Origin: Haliscomenobacter sp. | Lineage (GTDB): Bacteria; Bacteroidota; Bacteroidia; Chitinophagales; Saprospiraceae | Assembly: GCA_016713275.1 (NCBI GenBank) | Contig: JADJPL010000001.1 | Coordinates: 617,001 to 681,000, forward strand | DNA: 64,000 nucleotides | Reading direction: 5' to 3' | Position numbers and translations under genes: made by a program | Shown here: positions 53,736 to 63,500 of the stretch, piece by piece | How positions within the stretch are numbered: position 1 is the stretch's first letter | How the letters are laid out: each line of letters starts with the position of its first letter | Notes under the pieces: generated by a model | Databases searched by the model: none | The model's input: the letters and a program-made list of their open reading frames with translations, nothing else | What the model was told of the DNA's origin: nothing

Positions 53736-55835
53736 TTAGAAGTATTTAGCCCGGTTGTCCTTGATCTTGGAGCTATTCTTAATGCCCTCCATCAGCACGG
53801 CCGAAACCTGGGCTCTGGGCCCGACGGAAAGCGAGTTTCGCATTTCGGGTAAGTTGGCCAATGCGGAAGGGTTTGTTTTAAAGACTACGCGCGCAACGTA
53901 TACGCCGCCGTTTCCGATAATAGGTTCGGTGGTTTTACCTTGTTCCAGAGAAGCGGTTTTCCCCAAAAGTTTGGGTTCGTTGCCTAACTCGGGGATAAAA
54001 GTCATCGCGAAATTCAATCCGGAGAGGGTGTCGACGGGCACGGAAAACTCCCGGGAAGCGGAATTCAGGTCCTTCCCTTTGAGCCTTTGGCTGATCATTT
54101 CTCCTTTTTTCCGGTTGATCACCACCGGCTCTATGTCCGCTTTAATGTCTTTAACAGCGGGAACGCCTTTTTTCTGAATACTTTGCAGGGCAGCGATCAC
54201 GTAGCGGTTGTCGTAGTTCTCTACCGCATCGGTATACACGTAAATCACGCTGGACACATCCCCGCGGTCGGCGGAGAAGGCCCATTTGATGATTTCCCGG
54301 CTTTGCTGACCTGGGCCAAGAGGTCCGAGCACAGCGTCGTTGGCGGTTACCGGCGGAGCGGTTTCCAGGGTGAGGTTTTTCTTTTTGGCTTCCTTGGTAA
54401 GCGCCTCCAGCGTGCGGGTTTTGCTTACAAAAGCGAGCGCCTCATCGTAGCGAGCGCCCCGGGTTTCTTCAGAAGGCAGGATCGTTTTGCTGATCGTGCC
54501 CAACCGGACGCCCTGGGTGTTGTTGATGAACTTTTTGTCGGTCACTTCCACCAAATGGACGCCAAATTCGGTGATAACCGAATACAGCTTGCCAATTTCC
54601 GCTTCGAAGAAAATCAGGTCGTTGAAAGGCTTGACCATCATTCCAGCGCCGGCATAATCCAGATACCCTCCTTTAGTGGCGGTGCCGTCGGTGCCAAATT
54701 GGGCGGCCATCGCTTCGAAAGTGGTTTTCCCTTCCTCAATAACCTGTTTGATACTATCGATGCGGCCTTGTGAAATGGAAAGGGATGCCTGGTCCTGAGC
54801 CGGCAGCAGGATGTGGCGGGAGCGCACGGAATCCGGAACGATTTTGCGATCGAGCACTTTGGTGAGCCGGTAGGTATTGCCGTCGAGATAAGGCCCGAAA
54901 ACAGCTCCAGCAGGAAGGCGGAGCAATGTATCGGCAAAAGCAGGGCTAAGCTCTTCCTTCTTCAGGAACGCTTTATCCATCACGCCCAGGTTGCGCTCAA
55001 CGAAGAAGGTATCGTTGGAGGTTGTATCGAACTCGGCAACGAGGTCGTTGAGTTCCTTCTGGAGGGCGTTGGAATCGGCTTTGGAAGGGCGGACGTCGAA
55101 AGAGATATACTGGATTTTTCGGCGTTCTTCCTTGGTTTTGAGCAGTTCGGCGTTTTCTTTGATATAAGCTTCAAAATCGGCATCCTCCAGCGCCACGTCG
55201 GCGTTGTCGATGGCTTCGAACGGAACTTTCACGTAATCGATAGAAAACGTTTGCGTCTGGTCCCGGTTGGCTTGCTCTGCCATCCAGGAAGGCACATACA
55301 GCCCTTTGGCCACCAGCGCGCCAAGTTTCGACTGGAGGCGGTCTTTGATGATTTCTTTTTCCTGGAAAACCCAGAAGGCTTTCAGCTGGGCATCAGCGGT
55401 GCCCTGGTCGATCATTTGCCGCAAGCCGTTCAACTGCTCGCGGTTGAGCTGCTGCGTCATGGGGTCGGCGAATCGCTGCTGAATGATCGGGCTGGGTTCG
55501 GGCCCGTATTGAAGGTCGATAAGTTCGGCGTCGCTGATCGCGAGTCCCAACGCGTTAGCCTCTTTATTGATCAGAATTTCCTCGACGAGGAAATTCCAAA
55601 GAGAACTCCTTCTGGAATACGGATCGGCGGTGGAGCCGAGCAATGCTTCGATATTGGAAAATTCCTGGACCTTTATTTTCGTACCGCTGATTTTGCCAAG
55701 GGTGGGCTGAGCGCTGCCAAAAAGGCTTGTTTGCCCAACGGTCATATCCATCAAAATAAATCCCCCTAAGCCTAAGGCAATCATGACGACAATGACCCAT
55801 GCTCCATGTTTCCTGATTTGACTAATAAGCGCCAT
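53736..55835 (-). CDS. PpiD-type periplasmic peptidyl-prolyl isomerase / foldase
   Basis: A 699-residue inner-membrane-anchored chaperone. One N-terminal helix (HGAWVIVVMIALGLGGFILM) is followed by a SurA-like chaperone region (NFLVEEILINKEANALGLAISDAELIDLQYG), a parvulin domain with RSRHILLPAQ and FEAMAAQFGTDGTATKGGYLDY ... FGVHLVEVTDKK, and a long C-terminal chaperone part. Role: helps exported proteins fold as they leave the translocon. Normal length for Bacteroidota. It has its own good promoter and a strong terminator. Confidence 0.92.
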   Translation of the reverse strand: MALISQIRKHGAWVIVVMIALGLGGFILMDMTVGQTSLFGSAQPTLGKISGTKIKVQEFSNIEALLGSTADPYSRRSSLWNFLVEEILINKEANALGLAISDAELIDLQYGPEPSPIIQQRFADPMTQQLNREQLNGLRQMIDQGTADAQLKAFWVFQEKEIIKDRLQSKLGALVAKGLYVPSWMAEQANRDQTQTFSIDYVKVPFEAIDNADVALEDADFEAYIKENAELLKTKEERRKIQYISFDVRPSKADSNALQKELNDLVAEFDTTSNDTFFVERNLGVMDKAFLKKEELSPAFADTLLRLPAGAVFGPYLDGNTYRLTKVLDRKIVPDSVRSRHILLPAQDQASLSISQGRIDSIKQVIEEGKTTFEAMAAQFGTDGTATKGGYLDYAGAGMMVKPFNDLIFFEAEIGKLYSVITEFGVHLVEVTDKKFINNTQGVRLGTISKTILPSEETRGARYDEALAFVSKTRTLEALTKEAKKKNLTLETAPPVTANDAVLGPLGPGQQSREIIKWAFSADRGDVSSVIYVYTDAVENYDNRYVIAALQSIQKKGVPAVKDIKADIEPVVINRKKGEMISQRLKGKDLNSASREFSVPVDTLSGLNFAMTFIPELGNEPKLLGKTASLEQGKTTEPIIGNGGVYVARVVFKTNPSALANLPEMRNSLSVGPRAQVSAVLMEGIKNSSKIKDNRAKYF

Positions 55836-55896
55836 TTGAACAAGTGTGTTTTATAAAACTCTGTAATGCAATAAGGTACGGTTTGAAAAATCTGTG

Positions 55897-55928
55897 CAAA
55901 TGTAAATGCTTTGCCCCGGATTATCAAA
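55897..55928 (-). promoter_or_regulatory. Promoter of ppiD
   Basis: Minus strand TTTG (55925-55928), 20 bases, TACATTTG (55897-55904). Full-consensus pair; leader of about 55 bases before the ATG at 55835. Confidence 0.72.
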
Positions 55929-55936
55929 ATTTTAAA

Positions 55937-56635
55937 TCATTTGCGTTGTTCCGGGCACATAAATTGGAATCCAATCCCGTGTACGTTTTCAATCCGGATG
56001 TCGGGGTCTTCTTTCAGGTATTTGCGGAGGCGGGAGATGAACACGTCCAGGCTCCGCCCCAGAAAGTAGTCGTCTTCGCCCCAAATGGCTTCGAGAATAG
56101 CGGATCTTCGCACGACCTGGTTGCGTTTTTCGGAGAGGAGCCTCAACAGATCGGCCTCTTTTTGGGTGAGTCTTCGTTCGGAATCGCCTGGAAGATGCAG
56201 GAGGAGATTGGAATAATCCAGCACATACCGTCCGATAGGTATAGCTCCCGAGGGCAAAGGGTTCGCCAGATGTCTTCTTTTTAGGAAAATATCGATTTTC
56301 AAAAGCAGTTCTTCCATGCTGAAGGGCTTGGTAAGGAAATCGTCGCCTCCGATGCGCAGTCCATGGAGCCGGTCTTCCGGGAGGGATTTGGCGGTCAGGA
56401 AGAGGATAGGCACTTGCTGATTGACCTTTCGAATCTCTGTGGCAAGGGTAAAGCCGTCGATTTCCGGAAGCATAACATCCAGGATACAAAGGTCAAAGGC
56501 GTCGGTCCGGATCAAGTCCAGCGCGCTTTTTCCATTATCACAGCAGGTGATTTGGTAATCGTGCAGTTCGAGGTTGTCGCGGGTAACAAAACTCAGGTCT
56601 GCATCGTCTTCAACATACAACAGGTGGGCTTTCAT
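55937..56635 (-). CDS. OmpR-family response regulator
   Basis: A 232-residue two-domain regulator. Receiver: LLYVEDDADLSFV (acidic pocket), DLCILDVMLPEIDG (phospho-acceptor Asp53 or so), LFLTAKS, and Lys in DDFLTKPFSMEEL. Winged-helix output: LTQKEADLLRLLSEKRNQVVRR ... SLDVFISRLRKYLKEDPDIRIENVHGIGFQF. Its ATG overlaps the kinase stop in ATGA, so it is expressed with the kinase as a pair. Regulated genes unknown. Confidence 0.95.
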   Translation of the reverse strand: MKAHLLYVEDDADLSFVTRDNLELHDYQITCCDNGKSALDLIRTDAFDLCILDVMLPEIDGFTLATEIRKVNQQVPILFLTAKSLPEDRLHGLRIGGDDFLTKPFSMEELLLKIDIFLKRRHLANPLPSGAIPIGRYVLDYSNLLLHLPGDSERRLTQKEADLLRLLSEKRNQVVRRSAILEAIWGEDDYFLGRSLDVFISRLRKYLKEDPDIRIENVHGIGFQFMCPEQRK

Positions 56636-57918
56636 TTGCCTGGGTTTTTACGTGCGAGCGGGATCAGCAGCTGGAACGCTGTTCCTTCTCCCGGCTGGCT
56701 TTTTAAGGAAACACGCCATCCATGCGCCTCACAAATCCGTTTGACGTAGTACAACCCCAGGCCGAAGCCTTTGACGTTGTGTACATTTCCGGTTGGGACG
56801 CGGTAAAATTTATCGAATACCCGGGCTTGATGTTCTGGGGCAATGCCAATCCCATGATCAACGATCGAAACCTGGATGGCATTGTTTAGCGTAGCGGTAT
56901 GGATTTCGGCTCGAATGGAATCGTCGGAATATTTGAGGGCGTTATCCAGCAGGCTATGGATTACATTGGACAAATGGAGCCGGTCGGCGGCGATCCAGTC
57001 CTGAACGGCCTGGAGCCGCAGTTCCAGGGTTCCGTTTTTATCCAGAAAGCGCAGTTCTTCCGCCTGTGCTACTTCCCGGATCACTTCGTGGAGGCTGAGC
57101 ACTTCGGACCGGAGCTCAAACTGATTCTGTTCGAACCGGGCGACCTGCAGCACCCGTTCAATTTGTTTGGCGAGCCGCTGGTTTTGTTCCCGCAGGATAT
57201 GCGCATAGCGGGCCAGGCGAGGGTTCTGCGCCACTTCTTCTGCCTGCTGAAATACGCCTGCCGCGATTTCCATGGTGGCCAGGGGCGTTTTAAACTCGTG
57301 GGTCATGTTGTTGATAAAATCTTTTTGCAACTCGGTAAGCCGTTTTTGGCGGAGAATGACGATCATGGAATAGGCAAAAAAGAAAATGGTCAGCAGCATG
57401 ATCAAGGAGAGGATGCCAGAAAGCTTGGTGAGGCCTACCAGATGGGAAAATCTGGTAGGGAAGCGAACGCCAAAATAATAGGTGAATCCATGGTGTACGG
57501 GAAGGTTCTTGGCCCGGTCGGGGGGAGTTCGGTTGGGGTCAAAGCTGCAGTAATCTCCATAGACCATTTGGTCGGAGGTGCAGTCGTACACTGCGTATTC
57601 GAAATCGAGATTGAGGGCGGCGGCCTCCAGTTCTTTCTGGAGAAAAAACTCCAGCATTTGGGGGTCGATCTCGTTATCGACATTCACCACAAAATAGTTT
57701 GAACTGCGTTTTTTGATCAAATCCCGTTGGGGCAATTCCGCGCTGTTGAGTTGGGCCATAGCGCGCGCGACCTTGAGCAGCACCCGGTGGATCTTTTCGT
57801 CAAATTCGGCTTGGTTCAGGCGCCAGGAAGCGGTCACCCAATAGGTTTGGATGCCTACCAATCCCATGATCGCTACGACCCCCAACAAAATTACCCGGAT
57901 GATCTGCCGGTCTTTCAT
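56632..57918 (-). CDS. Sensor histidine kinase
   Basis: A 428-residue membrane kinase. Two helices (about 9-28 and 172-192) bracket a periplasmic sensor of about 140 residues with no recognised fold. H box FINNMTHEFKTPLATMEIA, N box VIHSLLDNALKYSDDS, G1 VDHGIGIAPEHQ, G2 KGFGLGLYYVKRI. It phosphorylates itself on the H-box His and passes the phosphate to the coupled response regulator. The signal is unknown; position next to ppiD hints at envelope stress but this is inference. Confidence 0.94.
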   Translation of the reverse strand: MKDRQIIRVILLGVVAIMGLVGIQTYWVTASWRLNQAEFDEKIHRVLLKVARAMAQLNSAELPQRDLIKKRSSNYFVVNVDNEIDPQMLEFFLQKELEAAALNLDFEYAVYDCTSDQMVYGDYCSFDPNRTPPDRAKNLPVHHGFTYYFGVRFPTRFSHLVGLTKLSGILSLIMLLTIFFFAYSMIVILRQKRLTELQKDFINNMTHEFKTPLATMEIAAGVFQQAEEVAQNPRLARYAHILREQNQRLAKQIERVLQVARFEQNQFELRSEVLSLHEVIREVAQAEELRFLDKNGTLELRLQAVQDWIAADRLHLSNVIHSLLDNALKYSDDSIRAEIHTATLNNAIQVSIVDHGIGIAPEHQARVFDKFYRVPTGNVHNVKGFGLGLYYVKRICEAHGWRVSLKSQPGEGTAFQLLIPLARKNPGK

Positions 57919-57972
57919 AATCTCCTTTCTGGTAATGCGTTCATTAAATACTGCTTATAAGGAGGCTTTTTT

Positions 57973-57980
57973 TACCTTTG
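57973..57980 (+). promoter_or_regulatory. -7 promoter element for the DUF4271-hemD pair
   Basis: TACCTTTG fits TAnnTTTG, 25 bases before the TTG start codon at 58006. The -33 position has no clear TTG. Confidence 0.5.
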
Positions 57981-58005
57981 CATCCATAAATTTACAAAGA
58001 TAAGC

Positions 58006-58911
58006 TTGAAACAGATTCTTCTTCTGGCGTTGGGTTGGGTGGTTTGGGTTGGCGGCGCTTCCGCACAAACGGCGATGAATCCGTTTGACCTGCGCTACCG
58101 GATGGAGTCTGACAGCTTTCCGGAGTCCGGGTTTCCCTCCGCAGACCTTAACAACCCCTTCGAACTCCGGGTTTGGCCCAAAGAACAAGCCGCTACCGGA
58201 GCGGCCGCGCCTTCCAGGCCTACACCCGCGAAAGTCCGCATTCCTGCCAACCCCCAAGCCCAGTTGGGCCAGATCCGGCTGACGGTTACCCTCCTGATTT
58301 TATTACTGCTGACGTTTTTAATCACGCTTTTCCGTGGCATCCTGTTTAAAGCCTTCGCGGGGTTTTTTAACGACAACTTGTTTTTTCAGTTTTTCCGGGA
58401 GTACGAGGGCCGCGGGGTACATCCTTCCTGGTTTTTGTACCTCCTGTACCCGATCAACGCCGGTATGTTTGCTTTTTTCGCCCTCCGGCATTTTGGTTTG
58501 CAAATCCACTCTAGCCTGTGGATCGAACTCGGCATCTGCATGGGGGGGACTTTGGCGGCTCTTTTTTTAAAACATCTTGTTCTGGGATTGGTTGCCTCCG
58601 TTTTTCCGGTAGCCAAAGAGGTAGACCGCTACCAGTTCCTGATGCAGGTTTTTGGAATCGCTTTGGGCGTTTTCCTGGCGCCAGTCAATATTTTGCTTGC
58701 TTATGGTCCGGATACTTTGCACAAAGGACTGATTCTTGGGACTTTTTCCGTATTTGCTTTGGTTTATGCCTTCCGGTCGCTCCGGGGGCTCCTCATTGCA
58801 AACAAATTCCTCATTGCGCACAGGTTTCACTTTTTGTTGTATATTTGCACTGTCGAACTCTCTCCTGTGTTAATTTTTATTAAACTGGTCTTCGATCAGC
58901 GCCAAATTTAA
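58006..58911 (+). CDS. DUF4271 membrane protein
   Basis: A 301-residue protein starting at a TTG (no in-frame ATG lies between it and the promoter) and carrying a signal peptide MKQILLLALGWVVWVGGASA. After a periplasmic Pro/Ala-rich region come about seven membrane helices from residue 90 onward, with FFREYEGRGVHPSWFLYLLYPINAG. The family is restricted to Bacteroidota and regularly precedes a uroporphyrinogen-III-synthase-like gene, as here. Function unknown. Confidence 0.88.
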   Translation: MKQILLLALGWVVWVGGASAQTAMNPFDLRYRMESDSFPESGFPSADLNNPFELRVWPKEQAATGAAAPSRPTPAKVRIPANPQAQLGQIRLTVTLLILLLLTFLITLFRGILFKAFAGFFNDNLFFQFFREYEGRGVHPSWFLYLLYPINAGMFAFFALRHFGLQIHSSLWIELGICMGGTLAALFLKHLVLGLVASVFPVAKEVDRYQFLMQVFGIALGVFLAPVNILLAYGPDTLHKGLILGTFSVFALVYAFRSLRGLLIANKFLIAHRFHFLLYICTVELSPVLIFIKLVFDQRQI

Positions 58912-58946
58912 TTCGGAAAGTGTTTGTAGGATAAAAAAAACGATTG

Positions 58947-59726
58947 ATGGCATCCAACGTGCAAGCTAAAGAAGAAGCGTACAAACGCGTAAAAACCATC
59001 CTGGTTTCCCAACCCAAACCCGAAAAGTCTCCTTACTATGAACTAGAAAAGAAATACGGCCTGCAAATAGATTGGCGTCCTTTTATTCACGTAGAAGGAG
59101 TAAACGCCAAAGATTTCAGAAAATACCGCATCCGCCCCGACGAATTTACTGCAATCATTTTTACCAGCAAGAACGCCATAGACCACTTTTTCAGGGTCTG
59201 TGAAGAAATGCGGGTGAAAATGTCTTTGGAAACCAAATACTTCTGCCTCACAGAAGCGATTGCCAACTACCTGCAGAAGTTCATTGTCTACCGCAAACGG
59301 AAAGTGTTCTTCGGCGAGCGCAATATTGAAGACCTCGGGGCTGCCATGAGAAAACACAAGAACGAAAAGTACCTGCTTCCCTGCTCTAACCTGGGCGGCA
59401 AGGAAGTAACCCTGTTTATGGACGAGAACGGATTTAACTGGAAGGACGCACTGATGTACCGCACCGTCAGTTCTGATCTTTCGGATCTGAGCGATGTGAT
59501 GTACGATGTCCTCGTGTTCTTCAGTCCCCAAGGGATTGAATCCTTGTTTGACAACTTTCCCGATTTCAAACAGAACGAGACGCGGATCGCGGTTTATGGC
59601 AACAGCACCCGCAAAGCGGTGGAGGATAAAGGATTGATCGCTAACATTAAAGCGCCGGCGCCGGAAGCTCCTTCCATGACCAGGGCCCTGGAGCTTTATC
59701 TGCAAAAATCCAATACGAACGAGTAG
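58947..59726 (+). CDS. hemD: Uroporphyrinogen-III synthase family protein
   Basis: A 259-residue protein from ATG 58947 with the two-lobed HemD fold signs: VKTILVSQPKPEKSPYYELEKKYGLQIDWRPFI, FTAIIFTSKNAIDHFFRVCEE, and DVLVFFSPQGIESLFDNFPDF. It would close hydroxymethylbilane to uroporphyrinogen III in haem and B12 synthesis. The sequence is distant from classical HemD, so the reaction is likely but not certain; a second paralogue may exist elsewhere. Follows DUF4271 by 35 bases, probably one transcript. Terminator downstream. Confidence 0.82.
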   Translation: MASNVQAKEEAYKRVKTILVSQPKPEKSPYYELEKKYGLQIDWRPFIHVEGVNAKDFRKYRIRPDEFTAIIFTSKNAIDHFFRVCEEMRVKMSLETKYFCLTEAIANYLQKFIVYRKRKVFFGERNIEDLGAAMRKHKNEKYLLPCSNLGGKEVTLFMDENGFNWKDALMYRTVSSDLSDLSDVMYDVLVFFSPQGIESLFDNFPDFKQNETRIAVYGNSTRKAVEDKGLIANIKAPAPEAPSMTRALELYLQKSNTNE

Positions 59727-59758
59727 AAGCCGCTCTTGCGGCGCTCCACCTTCTAAAG

Positions 59759-59793
59759 GAGGCTGTCTTTTGAGGCAGCCTCTTTTTTTTTTT
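59759..59793 (+). terminator. Intrinsic terminator after hemD, similar to a repeat end
   Basis: GAGGCTG pairs with CAGCCTC, followed by a run of ten T or more. The segment TGTCTTTTGAGGCAGCCTC differs at two or three positions from the end of the repeat at 53353-53369, so it may be a solo end of the MITE-like family acting as a terminator. Confidence 0.75.
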
Positions 59794-59835
59794 CGAGCTT
59801 AAACCGAAGACAAAGCGGGCGTGTTTTCCGTTCGT

Positions 59836-60471
59836 ATGAATCCATGTTTTATCGACCATCTGGAGCGCCAGCTTCAACTGCCGCTTCCCGGCCTGGAAGC
59901 CCAGTTTCGCATGGCGCACGTAACCCGCCAGAGCTACCAAGGCGAACCGCCTGCAGACGCTAAACCGGCAGGGGTGCTGGCATTGTTTTACCCTAACCCT
60001 CGCGACCATTGGCACCTGGTTCTGATAGAGCGCGAATCCCGGAACCCCAAAGACCGGCACCGCGGCCAGATCAGCTTTCCCGGGGGGCAATTCGATCCCA
60101 CCGACGCGTCCCTGGCCCAGACCGCGCTCCGGGAAGCAGAAGAAGAAATTGGGGTTTGCGCTGCTTCGATCCGCCTCTTGGGGCAGCTTACCCCGCTGTA
60201 CATCCCGGTGAGTAACTTTCACGTATACCCCTTTGTGGGGGTTACCGAATGCCGCCCCACGTTCCAAATTCAGCCGGAAGAAGTCAAGTCGATTCTCGAA
60301 GTGCCGTTTCAACATTTTACCAGCCCCGGCATTGCAGGAAGGACGACGATCTTCCTCGCGGATAACCTTCAGATTCCCAATGTTCCGTTCTTCGATGTGC
60401 AGGGGAAAGCCGTTTGGGGCGCCACGGCGATGATCCTAAGCGAACTCCTGGCTATTGTCCAGCCAGACTAG
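59836..60471 (+). CDS. NUDIX hydrolase, CoA pyrophosphatase-like
   Basis: A 211-residue hydrolase from ATG 59836 (a GTG five codons upstream is the alternative). The box ISFPGGQFDPTDASLAQTALREAEEEIGV is the NUDIX motif, preceded by RHRGQ as in coenzyme A pyrophosphatases, where the LLTxxR-like motif is also found. It probably splits CoA or acyl-CoA into phosphopantetheine and 3',5'-ADP, cleaning up oxidised CoA. Substrate inferred. Separate from the icmF transcript by 96 bases. Confidence 0.88.
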   Translation: MNPCFIDHLERQLQLPLPGLEAQFRMAHVTRQSYQGEPPADAKPAGVLALFYPNPRDHWHLVLIERESRNPKDRHRGQISFPGGQFDPTDASLAQTALREAEEEIGVCAASIRLLGQLTPLYIPVSNFHVYPFVGVTECRPTFQIQPEEVKSILEVPFQHFTSPGIAGRTTIFLADNLQIPNVPFFDVQGKAVWGATAMILSELLAIVQPD

Positions 60472-60567
60472 CATAAAATCCGTACCTTGCTTCCCGAACC
60501 AAGCCCATTTTCGAGGGTTTTATGGTAACCCATTGCGCCTAATCAAAATCGCCAAATACACCAGGGT

Positions 60568-63500
60568 ATGGAAAACGTCCAGCCTTACCAACCGAAAAAC
60601 AAGATCCGCCTGGTAACGGCGGCGTCTTTGTTCGACGGGCACGATGCTGCCATCAATATCATGCGCCGAATCCTTCAGGGGTCCGGGGCCGAGATTATTC
60701 ACCTCGGGCACAACCGCTCTGCCCGGGAAATCGTCGATACCGCTGTTCAGGAAGATGTGCAGGGGATCGCCATTACCTCTTATCAAGGCGGCCATAACGA
60801 GTTTTTTAAATACATCTACGACTTGCTTCGCGAGAAAGGCGCAGGCCATATCCGGATTTTTGGCGGTGGCGGCGGCACCATCCTTCCTTCAGAGATCGAA
60901 GCCCTGCACCGCTACGGCATCAACCGCATCTACTCGCCCGACGACGGCCGGCAACTCGGCCTGCAGGGGATGATCAACGACCTGCTCCAACAGTGCGATT
61001 TCCCTATCGGCTACCCCCTGAACGGCGAGTTCAACGCGCTCAAACAGAACAATCCCATGGCTGCCGCCCGGCTGATCTCCGCGTTTGAGAATTATCCGGA
61101 ACAAACACAGGAAATGCTTGCCCTGATCGAAGCCGACGCAGCGCAGGTGCAAACGCCCGTGCTCGGCATAACCGGCACCGGCGGAGCGGGCAAATCCAGC
61201 CTGGTAGACGAGCTGATCCGGCGCTTCCTTCTGGACTTTCCGGAAAAAAGAATCGCCGTGCTCTCCGTTGACCCCTCCAAACGCAAAACCGGCGGCGCCC
61301 TGCTGGGTGACCGCATCCGGATGAATTCCGTTTCCGATCCCCGCGTGTTTATGCGCTCGATGGCTACCCGGCAAGCCAACCTCGCCCTCAGCCGGCACGT
61401 GCGCGCCGCCGTACAGACGCTCAAAGCCGCGCGCTACGACCTGATCATCCTGGAAACCAGCGGGATTGGACAATCCGACACCGAGATCGCCGACCATTCC
61501 GATATTTCCCTCTACGTCATGACGCCGGAATACGGCGCGGCTTCCCAGCTGGAAAAAATTGACATGCTCGATTTTGCGGATGCTGTTGCTATCAACAAAT
61601 TCGACAAGCGCGGGGCTTTGGATGCCCTACGGGACGTGCGGAAGCAATTCCAGCGCAACCACCAGCGCTGGAGCGAACCCCTGGATCAAATGCCGGTGTT
61701 CGGAACCATCGCTTCCCAGTTCAACGATCCGGGCATGAACAGCCTCTACCGGCGATTGATCGACCTGCTGTCCGAAAAATCCGGCGCGTCGCTTCGCTCC
61801 CGCTTCCTGCCTTCGGGCGAAGCGAGCGAAAAGATTTACATCATCCCCCCGGGCCGTATCCGCTACTTGTCTGAAATCTCCGAGAACAACCGCCGGTACG
61901 ACCAATGGGCGAAAGCCCAGGCGGGCGTGGCGCGCCGCCTTTTTAGCCTGACCCAGGCCATGGACATCCTGCGGGAGAAAGCCGGGTCAGTCGCCGGCGA
62001 TCCTGCTATAGCCGCTTTGGAAAAGGCCAGGGAGGAAATCACTCTGGAGTTGGACGGAACGTGCAAAAAACTGCTCGACCATTGGCAAGCCCGCAAGGAA
62101 GCCTATACCCGGGATGAATTCACCTATTTGGTCAGAGGCAAAGCGATCAGCGTGCCAACCTTTTCGGTTTCCCTGTCGCAGACCCGCATACCCAGAGTCG
62201 CGTTGCCCCGGTTTGAAGATTGGGGAGAAATCCTTCACTGGTCGTTGCAGGAAAATATCCCCGGGAAATTTCCCTTTACGGCAGGCGTTTTTCCGTTTAA
62301 ACGAAAAGAAGAAGACCCCACCCGCATGTTTGCGGGAGAAGGAGGCCCGGAACGCACCAACCGGAGATTTCATTATCTCTCTGCCGGCATGCCCGCCAAC
62401 CGGCTCTCCACGGCTTTTGACTCGGTAACCCTGTACGGAGAAGATCCGGACCACCGCCCGGATATTTACGGGAAAATCGGTAACTCCGGCGTCAGCGTGT
62501 GCTGCCTCGACGATGCGAAAAAACTATACTCCGGTTTTGATCTTTGCGATCCCCGCACCTCGGTTTCGATGACCATCAACGGACCAGCAGCGACCATGGC
62601 GGCTTTTTTCATGAATGCAGCCATCGATCAGCAGTGCGAAAAGTATATCCGCGAACAGGGGTTGGAGCAGTTGGTTGAAGAAAAAATGAAGGCCTTGTAC
62701 GACGACCGGGGCCATGCCCGCCCGGCATACTGCGGAGCGATTCCCGAGGGGAACGACCGGTTGGGGCTGTTGCTGCTGGGGATTACCGGCGACCAGGTAT
62801 TGCCGGAAGCGGTTTACGAATCCATAAAAGCGAAGGCTTTGTCTGCCGTAAGGGGTACGGTACAAGCCGATATCCTCAAGGAAGACCAGGCACAGAATAC
62901 CTGCATTTTTTCTACCGAGTTTTCGCTCCGGCTGATGGGCGATATGCAGGAGTATTTCGTCGGGCATAACGTGCGAAACTTTTACTCTGTATCTATTTCG
63001 GGTTACCATATCGCCGAAGCGGGCGCCAACCCCATCACGCAGCTGGCGTTTACGCTGGCCAATGGGTTTACCTTTGTCGAATACTACTTGTCCAGGGGCA
63101 TGCACATCGACGATTTTGCGCCGAATCTGTCGTTCTTCTTTTCCAACGGGGTAGACCCCGAATATGCCGTGATCGGACGGGTGGCGCGCCGCATCTGGGC
63201 CAAAGCCATGAAACTCCGCTACGGGGGCAATGAGCGGTCCCAAATGCTGAAATACCATATTCAGACTTCCGGACGCTCCCTGCATGCCCAGGAGATCGAC
63301 TTTAACGATATCCGCACGACCCTACAGGCCTTGTATGCGATCTACGACAATTGCAATTCCCTGCATACCAATGCCTATGACGAGGCCATCACCACGCCCA
63401 CCGAGGAAAGCGTGCGCCGCGCCATGGCAATCCAGATGATTATCAACCACGAGTTGGGGCTGGCAAAAAATGAAAATCCCCTTCAGGGCGCATTTATTAT

